This document shows, in pieces, positions 20,221 to 32,200 of a stretch of DNA of 35,000 nucleotides. The number at the start of each line of letters is the position of its first letter. The first letter of the stretch is position 1. The notes below the pieces were generated by a model. The model searched no databases. It had not been told where the DNA came from and was given only the letters and a program-made list of their open reading frames with translations. Source of the stretch: Mesostigma viride (lineage: Eukaryota > Streptophyta > Mesostigmatophyceae > Mesostigmatales > Mesostigmataceae); assembly GCA_009746045.1 (NCBI GenBank), contig RPFO01000744.1:230001-265000 (forward strand). The letters are read 5' to 3'. Both the position numbers and the translations under genes were made by a program.

Positions 20221-21830
20221 CTAGCGCGTCGATAACGGGAACACAGTCAACACCTGGTGGTCTTGCGAGGGACCGTGCGCCCCCAACCCTCCCATGCCTG
20301 ACGCCAGCTGGTACGCTGGCTGCTGTGGGTGCATCATGAGCCCCATGCCCGGCAGCTGTGACGATGACTGTGACTGCAGCTGTGACGTCGACGGCAAGGA
20401 TGGAGACAGGCCGCCTTGCACGAACCCTGGTGACGGCCGCAGCACCGGCGGTTGTGCCCATGTGTAGCCCCAGTTGGATCCCCCGTGCACGTTGCCCCCC
20501 CCCATGGTCATCGATGAATGGGGGGCCCCCATCCCAGGGTAGGCTTGGTTCCCAGAATAAGCCGGCGTCATACCGTACCCGACCGCTTGCATCTGCCCCA
20601 GATCCGTGCCCTGGCTGCGCCGCATGCCATGGCCTTGCGAAGGTGGCGGCGGCCAGTGATTACCCTGGCGAACATCCCCTCCCTGCGAGGTAGCGGCTCC
20701 TGGGTGACCGCCAGCGGGTTGGTTGTAACTGGCGGCCGCGCTCCGGGCAGCATGGCTGCGGGAACTGTGGCCATGGTTGGACCGGTGGCTGCGACGGGAG
20801 CCGGATGACCCGGACGGGGCCAGGGACCCTGTCCTGTGGATCCCGTGGAATCGGTGGGGGTGGGGTGGGGGTGGGCGTGGGCGTGGGCGCTGGAATTGGC
20901 GGCCCCGCCCCCGCCCCCGCTGGTTCGGCCATTTGAGGAGGGGTTGTTTCGGCCCCGTCGCTCGCCTTGCTGGCTGAGCCACATGGTAAACACGTCCGGG
21001 AAGATATGGGATGCTCTGTGGCCATTTCGCGAGAAGTGGAGACGGAGGTATTCCCCCCAGGACTCCGTGCTTGCGCCGTTCTCGACTGTGATGGCGCCAT
21101 CACTGGTCCCTAACCTTGTGTCGTTGGTCCCAGGTGTGCCTGCGGCTGCGGACCTGGCATCACGTGATTGCTGACGTTGACTCCCATCTCGCGTCGAGCG
21201 TGAGGAGTCACCGGAGCTGGATACTGCTCTCGTGCTCTGGCCATCTTGGTCCCTTCCCCGCAGCGTCCCAACCGCCCGCATCGATCGGGCAAGCTCCGAG
21301 GCCGCATGGTTCTGGCGTTGAAGGACATCTCTTCGGTATTTCCTCCATTGCCATATCAGGATGCCCGTGATGCAGGTCGAGTAGCTGAAGTCCTCAGGCC
21401 GTGCGTCACAACGCGGCAAGAGCATCAGGATATCGAGGTTTGGGTACGGCACTAATTAGAAGGAGGCGTAGCATAGAAATTCTCATAGACATCTAACCAA
21501 GAAATGGCTCAGAACTGCCAGCTATTGATAAAAAAATGAATGGACATCTGAAGAATTTCAACGCGGATTCAGCACCAAAATGGAATTTGTTGGACAGGTC
21601 TCGGGTATTATCAACAACCTGAGAAGATCCTGCAAAACTTACACAGCAGCCGCGACGACGAGAATTATAATTGCCGCCTTAGGAGAGGAAGACCTTCTCC
21701 AAGAGTACTGAGGAGGTGGAGCTGGATAACCATCTTCAGGACCGTCAAGCCGAGTATCTCTAAAAAGGATGTCCGGTCCTGGCAATAAGAAGATCCGATC
21801 ATCCCTCGGAGGGCTCCCGATACCCGCCAT
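20221..21830 (-). CDS. Hypothetical single-pass membrane protein with long low-complexity tail
   Basis: I do not recognise this gene. Exon 1 is 21643-21830 (ATG MAGIGSPPRDDRIFLLPGPD, 62 codons plus 2 bases, donor GTAAGT). Exon 2 begins at 21384 after GACTTCAG. The phases fit (GT|C gives Val) and the join completes one membrane helix, KAAIIILVVAAAV plus YSTCITGILIWQW, followed by the basic KYRR. The tail is Ser/Arg/Gln-rich and then has an ordered-looking patch (WGEYLRLHFSRNGHRASHIF, then PDVFTMWLSQQ). Near 20665 the coding style passes to another frame, rich in Gly, Pro, Gln, Tyr and Met (GYGMTPAYSGNQAYPGMGAP), which ends at 20221. The switch is either a very short intron or a frameshift; I could not decide. 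A prion-like or proline-rich cytoplasmic tail is an inference from composition. Confidence 0.5.
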
Positions 21831-23248
21831 TACACGAACGCAAAACGGTAACGTTTCCAAACATCAGCACCGTCCGGTGGATGTATGTTTCTATCCCGAT
21901 ATCTCTCTGTGGCGATAGAAAAAATCAGTGTCAAGGCATATTATGAATACCTCCATGGTCATTGTTTATTACACCCCTCCATACCATTTATCAAAATGGA
22001 ACGCCAATTTCCAATAACGTGTTTTGCTGTTTCACGTAACAGCGTCGCACGATGCCACGCTGTTCAGGCAGACTACGTGCCACGCGCCCTAGCATTTGGT
22101 CCTACTGTACAGTACTGTACCGCCAGTCAGCTTCAGTCAGTAATTATAAGTAGTCCCATACAGATCATCTATCTACTCTACATAGTCCCCGCCTCACCGT
22201 GGTCTCTTCCTGGGATGAACGGCAACCGGCGAAAGGCATCCTGTTGCGAGCAGACTGGTCTGTGCCCTGTGGGCCCTCGGCCGTTTCCCAAATATCTGCT
22301 GCCCATGTGCGCCGTGCGGCGTGGTCATCAACAACAACAACAGCGACAATAATTACTGAGCGAGCGGTGACCGGTCTACCATCGCGTTGACTGGGTCTCG
22401 TTAGCACGTGGAATATACTCGTGAGTCGTGAGTTGTATCCAAGTCGTAGTGGACGGATCCGCTACGGTAGGTTCGGTTCCCGACGAAAATGCCCATAAAA
22501 TCAGGCATGAATAAATTACTTCCATCCCTGTTCCATCGATGAAAAGGAGGACGATTGCTTTCTCGTCGGTAGTATTATGCAGAAAGCTGGTAATTTCGGG
22601 TTGCAATCGCGGTATATGACACAGTGTACTTGCCTTAGCCCGCGATTTACGGCTGCCTGGCGTGTGCCTTGCCGAGGGTTTCTCAGGATGTATAATTCTC
22701 AAGTATTGTTGCCTGTTTGTTTAGCTTAAAAGACAATGGAAGACGTGCAGGCATTTCAGCGGAATCATGTCGAGACTATCGGATCTGGCTTCTCTGGCAA
22801 TCATATGGTTAGTTCTCGTGAATAATGGTAGCCGTGCACTCTGTTCTAACTGCCCGTCAAAGGCCGGCTTCCAGGAAACCAGGGTGTCCAGAATACATAA
22901 TGTCAACCACGGTTTTATTCACGTTTCGTTGAACTTCTATCTTTGCGCCCCCACGTTCCTAACGGGTTTTCGTATTGCGACAGATGGGGAGTGGACGTGG
23001 AACGTCGACGATGCTCAAGTGTCAGTTCCATGACCCGCTAGACAGTTGTTTTATTAGCGGCCGCTGAGTCCAAGCGCGCTCGCAGCATTTGCCTGGATTC
23101 GCTGCCGAGCATCGGCCTCTGTCTCCATTTACCCAATCATAATTTAAAAAGCCAAAGCCAGCCGGATCCCGTCGTTTTCCTTCGTTTTGGGCTGGGAAGC
23201 TGGGCATTTATCAAGAGTTTTTCGGAGCCCTTGCCTTTACAGCGAAAC
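21831..23248. promoter_or_regulatory. Divergent intergenic region between the membrane-protein gene and the SCAMP-like gene
   Basis: These 1.4 kb separate two divergent genes and should hold both promoters. I see no clear TATA box close to either start. An 88-codon frame with a signal-peptide-like start lies within it and is listed separately. A small palindromic patch, gtactgtacagtactgtac, is at about 22102-22120. Confidence 0.4.
22767..23033 (+). CDS. Possible small secreted protein
   Basis: This is an 88-codon ATG frame. The first 26 or so residues (MSRLSDLASLAIIWLVLVNN, then GSRALC) have a hydrophobic core and a small-residue cleavage-like end, as in secretory signal peptides. The rest has four further Cys/Trp-type residues (NCP, YLCAP, WTW) and no recognised domain. 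It lies just upstream of the SCAMP-like gene on the same strand. No splice partner or repeat content is evident. It may be a chance frame. Confidence 0.3.
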   Translation: MSRLSDLASLAIIWLVLVNNGSRALCSNCPSKAGFQETRVSRIHNVNHGFIHVSLNFYLCAPTFLTGFRIATDGEWTWNVDDAQVSVP

Positions 23249-26200
23249 ATGGGGAAGTGGTTCGGGGGAGGCTCTTCGAGCAGCGGTACCCCCGCCGACG
23301 TCGCCCCGCATGTCCCAAAGGTGAGCCTGTGCCCATGAAATGCCGACCTGATCTATCCTTATGATCCTGTCTTAATTATGTGTATTCTAACCTCTCGAGC
23401 TTTCTACGCACCTAGAAGGTAAGCTGGACCGCCACATACAGCGACCTTCCCATCAGGCACCTGATGCTTGGAAAGGCATATCACTCGCCAGCCGGTGATC
23501 TGCGCGCTGGCTCCCCATTGCACGATAGCACCCCTCTTTCTTTGATGACCTTGTTTGTATATTTGCCGTAACAGGAACCTTTTTTGTCTGACAAGACTGT
23601 GACATCCCAGTCCGGGCAGGTGCACAGTTGGTGAATGGGAAAAAAATACATAGAGAAAGCCAATTTAGTTAGCGAGAAGTTGAAGAGGTGATTTGGTGTT
23701 GCTAAAACTAGTAGGCTCACCATGGGATTGAACGAACTGTGTACCGTCGGGAGGCTGCTGGTTGAGTTGCCATCATCATCAACGGCCTGTGATTGATCCC
23801 TTTCCCTGTTGATAACGATTGGCAGATTGTTTGGGAGCGCTCTTTATTCTCAAACTGGATGGCTATTGGCTTGTCCCCGAAGAGAAAAAAGGGGGAGGAG
23901 GGGGGGGGAGGGGGGGGGGGGGGGGGCGTCAGGCACTTTGGTTATTGTCATCGTTGCTGCCTTATCCTTCGCTAGCAACCGCCATAAAGCATGCTCAGGC
24001 CTTTTACCATGACCGCCCACCCCAACTCCCCAGGACTGCCATTTCCGAGCCGATAAGGGTGCCCATTGAAACTCATGGCGGCAGTAAGAGAAGCTTGTGA
24101 GAGGGCGCCCTGCCTCCTCACTGTGTATAGGGATTTTAAGTTTCTTTTATTCCTGCCCACATGACGCAGCCGGATTGAATCAATCCAGACCTTTGAGGGA
24201 AGGCTATGACTGCATGGCCGGCTCGTGAAGATGTGCTGTTAAATTATTGTTGCACTCTTGTCTATGGACCTACATGGGCAGAGCCTATGACTGCGGTGGT
24301 CTCGCTCCTGGAATGGCCATGTCTGGGATTCTTACTTCTTCTTTTGCCACTGCGCCTGACTTCTATGCCATGCCCGCCCCTGGAATTGTTTTCATGCCGC
24401 CTAGCCTGACTAATCTGGCCAGTCTACCCAGTCTACCCAAATCTAGCCCATCTAGCCCATCTAGCCCATCTAGCCCATCTAGCCCATCTAGCCCATCTAG
24501 CCCATCTAGCCCATCTAGCCCATCTAGCCCATCTAGCCCATCTAGCCCATCTAGCCCATCTAGCCCATCTAGCCCATCTAGCCCATCTAGCCCATCTAGC
24601 CCATCTAGCCCATCTAGCCCATCTAGCCCATCTAGCCCATCTAGCCCATCTAGCCCATCTAGCCCATCTAGCCCATCTAGCCCATCTAGCCCATCTAGCC
24701 CATCTAGCCCATCTAGCCCATCTAGCCCATCTAGCCCATCTAGCCCATCTAGCCCATCTAGCCCATCTAGCCCATCTAGCCCATCTAACCCATCTAGCCC
24801 ATCTAGCCCATCTAGCCCATCTAGCCCATCTAGCCCATCTAGCCCATCTAGCCCATCTAGCCCATCTAGCCCGTCTAGCCCATCTAGCCCGTCTAGCCCG
24901 TCTAGCCCGTCTAGCCCGTCTAGCCCGTCTAGCCCGTCTAGCCCGTCTAGCCCGTCTAGCCCGTCTAGCCCGTCTAGCCCATCTAGCCCATCTAGCCCAT
25001 CTAGCCCATCTAGCCCATCTAGCCCATCTAGCCCATCTAGCCCATCTAGCCCATCTAGCCCGTCTAGCCCGTCTAGCCCATCTAGCCCGTCTAGCCCGTC
25101 TAGCCCGTCTAGCCCGTCTAGCCCGTCTAGCCCGTCTAGCCCGTCTAGCCCATCTAGCCCATCTAGCCCATCTAGCCCATCTAGCCCCTCTAGCCCCTCT
25201 AGCCCGTCTAGCCCGTCTAGCCCCTCTAGCCCATCTAGCCCCTCTAGCCCATCTAACCAATCTGCCCAATTCAGATAATCTGTATTTTCTTATCTCTCCA
25301 GCTACCTGTCTACCTAAGCCACCTGTCTGCTTCCCTATCTATCTACTGATCGACCTGTCTGCCTAGTCCACCTATCTACCTTATCTATGTATCGTGGACC
25401 AGGGAAGCACATGGGAGAGCTACAGCTGCGGATGTCATGTCTTCCCCACCTATCTACCTATCTACATAATCTATGCCCCCTATCTCCCTATCCATGCCTC
25501 TATGTCGCACACGCAGGCGATCGAATGGGAGAACTACAACTACCCGCCACTCATCAATGTGGTCCACTTCCAGCTGTCGGACCTTGAGGTGGGCAAGGGC
25601 GCCCATTAATTGTTCACATCTTTGTTCACATCTCATCATACAGTCATCTCATGATAGATTGTACACATCTCATCATACAGTCATCTTATGATAGATTGTA
25701 CACATCTCATCATACAGTCATCTTATGATAGATTGTTCACATCTCATCATACAGTCATCTTATGATAGATTGTTCACATCTCATCATACAGTCATCTTAT
25801 GATAGATTGTTCACACCTCATCATACATTCATCTTATGATAGATTGTTTACATCTCATCATACAGTCGTCTTATGATAGATTGTTCACATCTCATCATAC
25901 AGTCATCTTATGATAGATTGTTCACACCTCATCATACATTCATCTTATGATAGATTGTACACATCTCATCATACCAAGGAGACAACCAGCGCAGGCCAGA
26001 AATCACCTTATTATCATCCATTCATCTTATCATTCGTTCGTACCTCCACATTTGGTCATACCTATTCTCTTCCGGGATAAGTGAAGTAAGTTGAGACAGG
26101 CTTGCGTGTCCTTGAAATAAGTCTGTATGTAAGTACGTTGAAGCAGGAGATAGAAGCAAGCTTTATTGTTCTTAAGGGAAATGCTTAAGTCTGGTGAAGC

Positions 26201-29200
26201 AGGAGATTGCAGCAAGCTTGTCCCTTATTTCGCAGGAAACGCTGAAGTAAGTTGAAGCAGGAGATGGAAGCAAGCTTGTCCCTTGTTATGTAGGAAATGC
26301 TGAAGTACGTTGAAGCAGGCTTGGGGGCAATGCCCCTCGGCCTCTTGAAGGAGTGGGGGCGTATTAACCTTGTTGCCTCCACTTGTTGTAGCTTGTCGGT
26401 TGATCCCATGCTATGATAGACATATTTGTAATATTATTCTACTTCTACTCTACTGTATGTAGTACATAATATTATATGAAGTCAGCTGTGCACAACAGAC
26501 GCATGAATCGTGGTGATGGCATGCATCTTGGTAAAGCACTATCAGCCCCGCCACACCTGTCCATTTCCGAGAGATAAAATAGTATTTAGAGTATCGGGCT
26601 TCTTTTTCATCCAGTCCTTACTTTTTTCCCCGTTCTTTTCCCACCACCTATCGACTCCTGAATATTGTCCACACGGTTTCAGCCCAACGTGTGTACCATG
26701 ACCTGCCCCTACTTACCACGTGCTGTCCCTATCTACCACTGCCTCGATTTATGTGCCGAGGGCCCGCCAATTGGCTGCTCCTTTTGCACCATCATCGCCT
26801 TCCTTCCCTTCTTTCTTTTTTTTTCCATTGGCACGGTCGTCCCATGCTGTACCGTTACCTGCCATCGGCCCTGAATATTTCACCATCTGCCATCCGTCCC
26901 TGAACATATCGTTACCTGCCATCCGTCCCTGAATATATCGTCATCTGCCATCGGTCCCTGAATATATCGTTATCTGCCATCCGTCCCTGAATATATCGTC
27001 ATCTGCCATCGGTCCCTGAATATATCGTCATCTGCCATCCGTCCCTGAATATATCGCTATCTGCCATCCGTCCCTGAATATATCGTTATCTGCCATCCGT
27101 CCCTGAATATATCGTTATCTGCCATCCGTCCCTGAATATATCGTTATCTGCCATCTGTCCCTGCATACAGGAGGGCCCCCGCCGGCGCGCTGTCCGCTGC
27201 GCCCACTACACCTTCCTCTACCTGTGCTTCTGCCTTGTGTTCAATGGTGAGTAGCACCTACCTGTACGCAACCACGTGGGCCTTCGACACCGTCCCCTGT
27301 GCTTCTGCCTCCTGTGCCTCTGCGTCGTGGGTTGGATTGTGAGATGTTGTTCAATGGTGAGTGGCACCCACCCTTTCCTAACATGCGTGCACTTTAATTC
27401 CCTTGCCACCATGCACCTCGTGTCCATGCATCCATGATGGATCCTGAGTGGCACCTGCTGCTCCCTCTCTAGTAAAGTTTTCCCTCTCTGTATAGTAACG
27501 AATGAGCTCATGTGGCCTTGCATGCCTGCCGCCCCCCTGCTTTTCCCTCTTTCATAGTATTCTCCCGCTTTTATATTTTAAAGGAGCTCATGTGGCCCTG
27601 CATGCCTTGCGGTCTGTCGTGATCGGCCCTTGCCATCATGCACCTGGTGTCCCTGCCTCGTGCCTGACCAGTATTGGTCTCAGAGAGAGTATTGGTCTCT
27701 GCCTTTCCCTGCTTCTTGTGACTGCGTCAACGTTACCTGTTATGAGATGCTGTTTCATCGCAACGGCATGCCGTGATGGCCTTAGGCTACTATTTACTTG
27801 CATCTGTACCCATGTGTAAGATACCTGGCTCATGCAGATGAAGGCCACAAAAGTGCCACAAGAGCGGGCTGTGCTCGGTCCGATGATCGACTCTAAGAAT
27901 TGATTTTAGGATATTGACAAGAGATGGGACAAGTGTTGGCTGTGAAGTATACGTGGAGCGGTCGGCCCGTGCAAGCCAGGTTGTGTTTAGGCTTGGTGCC
28001 ATACTGCCGTTACGGCGAAAGCTGTCGTACGGTTGGTGGGGTGCTGACCCGTGCTTTCTAGAAGAAGCGCTCCGCGGTAACCTCACTACAAAGGCTTCAA
28101 ACGAGATGCCCTAATGGCGGTCCAGAGACACATGCACTTTTCTTGGAATACTGCCCTGTGAATGCCTCCCTGCGAATACTACCTTTTAGCATTTGTCAAG
28201 CCTTCACGGCCCTTTTCTTTCCCCCGCGCCCACCTGCCCGCACACCCCAACGAACCATCAAGCACGTGGCCGCCCCTCTGCCTCAGGGCTACGTTTGTGA
28301 ACCCAGTGCCGCAGCTGTCAACGTTGATGCGTTTGGTCCGGAAGAGGATAGAAAATCCTGCCATCTCCTCCAGTCCATTCCAGCGATGCATCTGGACTGA
28401 GGTGTCTGCGCTCACAAGAGTTGTCTTATGGCTATTCGTCCAAAATGCTTGGGTAATCGCTATCGCCGATAAGCCAGCGCACGGCTCCTCACAACCCTGG
28501 CTTGCTTTGGCATGCAACGCGCCCCTGGCCGCCATCCTCAAACTCGTACGCTTGGTTTACACTCACATCGTACGCTGCTTGTATCTTTGCTGAATGCTTG
28601 GTGCATCATTCCCGAACCTCTCCCCCCACACACAACAGCGGTGGTCAACATTGTCGTCGTGGTGGGCGATGCCGACGACAAGAAGGGGCTGCACATCATG
28701 TACTCGGTGTTCAGTACGTTTATGGCCCGCTCTCCCTTGCCACCTGCCCACCATCCCCCGTCACCTTGAGCATGATTATACTGTATTGGTCATGTGCTCA
28801 GTGACATGACAGTATCTGCGCTTACTCTGTGTTCAGTACCCCCCCACACACACACGTTTAAGATTGGGGTCCGGCCCAGGGCTGCGATCTTTAACCTAAA
28901 ATCAAATCCAGGGCTGATGATCTTAAAGTTGAGAGCTGTAGGCGATCTGAAACCTGATGCGGCATACCTGAGTACACTGGGCACTGGCCGGAACTTGGCA
29001 GCTTTTTGTACCAACTTTAAGATCTTTTTGCCCAAAACCAGCCCTGCGATCTTACACCTGAAATTTCAAAATCCAGGGTCTCATGATCTTAAACCTGAGA
29101 ATCTTAAACGTGTGTGGGGGGGCGTACATTTAATGGCCCGCTCTCCTTTGCCCCTTGGCCCCAATGACCTTCAGCACACGGCCAGTGCACCCTGTGAAGT

Positions 29201-32200
29201 TTAGCACGCAACATGGACGTCTTGCATCCAGTAACGCCTCAATAGTAATGGCTCGCGTCACATCAGGCAGCTCGGCAACATCTCTTCAAAGACCTTGCCC
29301 CTACATTGTAACAAACGCACCGCGACGCTCACGCATGCGAGTGTAACAAACACTTCAGCCATCCTCACGAATGCGAGTGCAACAAGCACACAACCATGCT
29401 CACGAATGGGAGTGCAACAAGCACACAACCATGCTCAAGAATGGGAGTGCAACAAGCACACAACCATGCTTACGAATGCGAGTGCAACAAGCACACAACC
29501 ATGCTCACGAATGCGAGTGCAACAAGCACACAACCATGCTCACGAACGTGAGTGCAACAAGCACACAACCATGCTCACGAATGCGAGTGCAACAAGCACA
29601 CAACCATGCTCAAGAATGGGAGTGCAACAAGCACACAGCCATGCTCACGAATGGGAGTGCAACAAGCACACAACCATGCTCAAGAATGGGAGTGCAACAA
29701 GCACACAGCCATGCTCACGAATGCGAGTGCAACAAGCACACAGCCATGCTCACGAATGGGAGTGCAACAAGCACACAACCATGCTCAAGACTGGGAGTGC
29801 AACAAGCACACAACCATGCTCACGAATGCGAGTACTGAAGCATGATGTGCCACCTGGGATATCCCAGCTGTGCCTGTTTCGCTGCCCTGTTTCGCTGCCC
29901 CGATTCCCTGCCCTGTTTCCCTGCCCTGTTTCCATGCCCTGTTTCCCAGCCCTGTTTCCCTGCCCTGTTTCGCTGCCCTGATTCCCTGCCCTGTTTCCCT
30001 GCCCTGTTTCGCTGCCCTGTTTCGCTGCCCTGATTCCCTGCCCTGTTTCCCTGCCGTGTTTCCCTGCCCTGTTTCGCTGCCCTGATTCGCTGCCCTGTTT
30101 CCCTGCCGTGTTTCCCTGCCCTGACTCACTGCCCTGATTCACTGCCCTGATTCACTGCCCTGATTCACTGCCCTGTTTCCCTGCCCTGCTCTGCCACCCT
30201 CTAACCGACAAGCTCCACGTGCAGAGTGCAGACTTTCTGTCGGCTTGCCTCGTTTGGTTGGTTGTTGATTGCTTGTATGTCTTCCAGGTTGGCATGGCTA
30301 GGCCGTTGGGTGGATCGGTGTGCCCACCTGCTCTAAGCAGACTAGGTCAGGTTGCTGGCTGCCCTTGCATGGGTGCACCTTAACAAGCTACGTTGCCAAC
30401 CCAAACCACCCCGTTTTCTCGCTGACTTGTCGTTCTTGCCGCCTACACCCATTTACTTGTATACCCTTCACAAGGAAAATAGTTTAATGTGATGGAATCA
30501 GTCATGTGATGGTGACCATCATAAGACGGTCTGTATGATCCAAACTACCCCGTCTTTTGCTCTCTGCAAACTTGATGCTCTTCCCACCCATCGCTTTACT
30601 CTCATACGAACAATGTGGCCCGACCCAACAGATTACGGATCCCCATGTCCTTTGATGACCTGGTGATTATTTTGCATCATAATTATTTAATCATATTTGT
30701 ACATTATTTAATCATTGTAGTTTGTTGATCATATGTACGAAATCATATTATTTAGTCATGTTTATCTAATCAAATGTATCTAATCATAGTAGTATCTATT
30801 TTCTGTTTTGAGTCGTGAGCACGTATGCGCTGCTTGTATCGTTTGATTTGGTTGCATGGCTTGTGTCATTTCAATATTGACAATGCATGGCGGTATTACC
30901 AAACGCACCTGGTTGTCCGCAGACTTGATGATCTTCTCCATTGTCGGCATGTACGCGTTCTACAATGGGTACAAGGTACGCCCGCCAGCATACAGTATCT
31001 TCATATCTATGTACAGTATATTCATATACCACCATGATGTGCGTCAGCCAGCAGTCCTCCACCATGTTACTTGACGTATTTATGGGGCAAACGTGTGCCT
31101 TCATTGCCCATCCTATCTCTTCAAAGGCATCCGTAGGGGGGACACAGGCAGGCGCCTCCATCAGGGCTGCCTAGACATCTCTATTCTCTGAATTCAAGTA
31201 GGTGCCTCGACCGGGGCACCATGGAGAGCGCGCAGCACACAATCCTCATGAAATGCAGGTGGAGGCGAACAAGCTGTTGTATAGCACTTAATAGGTATAG
31301 TTAGTCATACTACCGTGTGTGTAGAGGTACCTGTTGATGTGGTCTGCGCGGAGCTTAGTGTTGCGAGCGGACCATCATCAACATCACCACCACCACCACC
31401 ACCACCACCACCACCACCACCACCACCACCACCACCACCACCACCACCACCACCACCACCACCACCACCACCACCACCACCACCACCACCACCACCACCA
31501 CCACCACCACCATCACCGTCACCACCACCGCCGCCGCCGCCGCCACCACCACCACCACCACCATCAGCTACTCGGTAGTTGAAGCGTCTTCATGACCACA
31601 GCGGGCAATATCAGGGCGATCGTTTAAGGGTAATCGTTGCTCGATTGCCAGTGCTTGAGCGGACCATCTCGGAGTGATGTCACAACCATAGCTACTGTCT
31701 CGCAAGGCGACCCGTCAACTGCTTGGATCCGTAGAGCCAGCAACCCTTTATAAGCATGGGTAACCGTCTTTCGAGTAGCGCTGTGGTGGGTTTGGACGGC
31801 CCACATCTTCCGCCCACATCGGCTTTCCCAGTTGAGACGTCTCGCCCTCATCGGATCGCCCACCGATGCCCACTTTGGACGGATTGCCAACATCGGCATC
31901 CCCAGTGGACAGGGGCCTGCCGGCAGTGGTACAATCGCCCATCGTGCCACACCGTGAGCTGGTCCACCACCACCCGCTATCCCCCCTTGTCGCCCCACTT
32001 ATACCCCCTTATTCCCCATTTTCCCTAGCTTCACCTCGCATGCTTCGCACGCAGCTTGACATGGCTTTTGGCGCATAGGATAGCCCGTAGGATAACTTCT
32101 TGGCCGCAGGTTAACCCATGGGTCGCTGCGTGGCCAGCCAGGCTGGTGTTTTGGTGCCCAACCGCGTGCCCACGCAGACACTTTCATGCCTGTTGGCTGC

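Noticed and set aside
24247-25278. 343-codon Pro-Ser-Ser frame
   Set aside because: It is the translation of the 9-bp minisatellite inside SCAMP-like intron 1. Flanking exons splice in phase without it.
25609-27167. Regularly repeated 37-bp and 29-bp units, CRISPR-like at first sight
   Set aside because: Units are directly adjacent with no unique spacers, and lie in a eukaryotic intron; they are minisatellites.
28143-28593. Frames of 85-143 codons in SCAMP-like intron 3
   Set aside because: No domain or matched splice phases; exon 3 to exon 4 joins cleanly without them.
29295-29981. 228-codon frame of His/Asn/Thr-rich repeats
   Set aside because: A 35-bp array open in all three frames, inside intron 4.
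29750-30142. Minus-strand Gly-Gln-Arg repeat frame (about 130 codons)
   Set aside because: A translation of the 13-bp array; no start context or domain.
31315-31582. Poly-Pro, poly-His and poly-Val frames
   Set aside because: The CCA trinucleotide array in intron 5.
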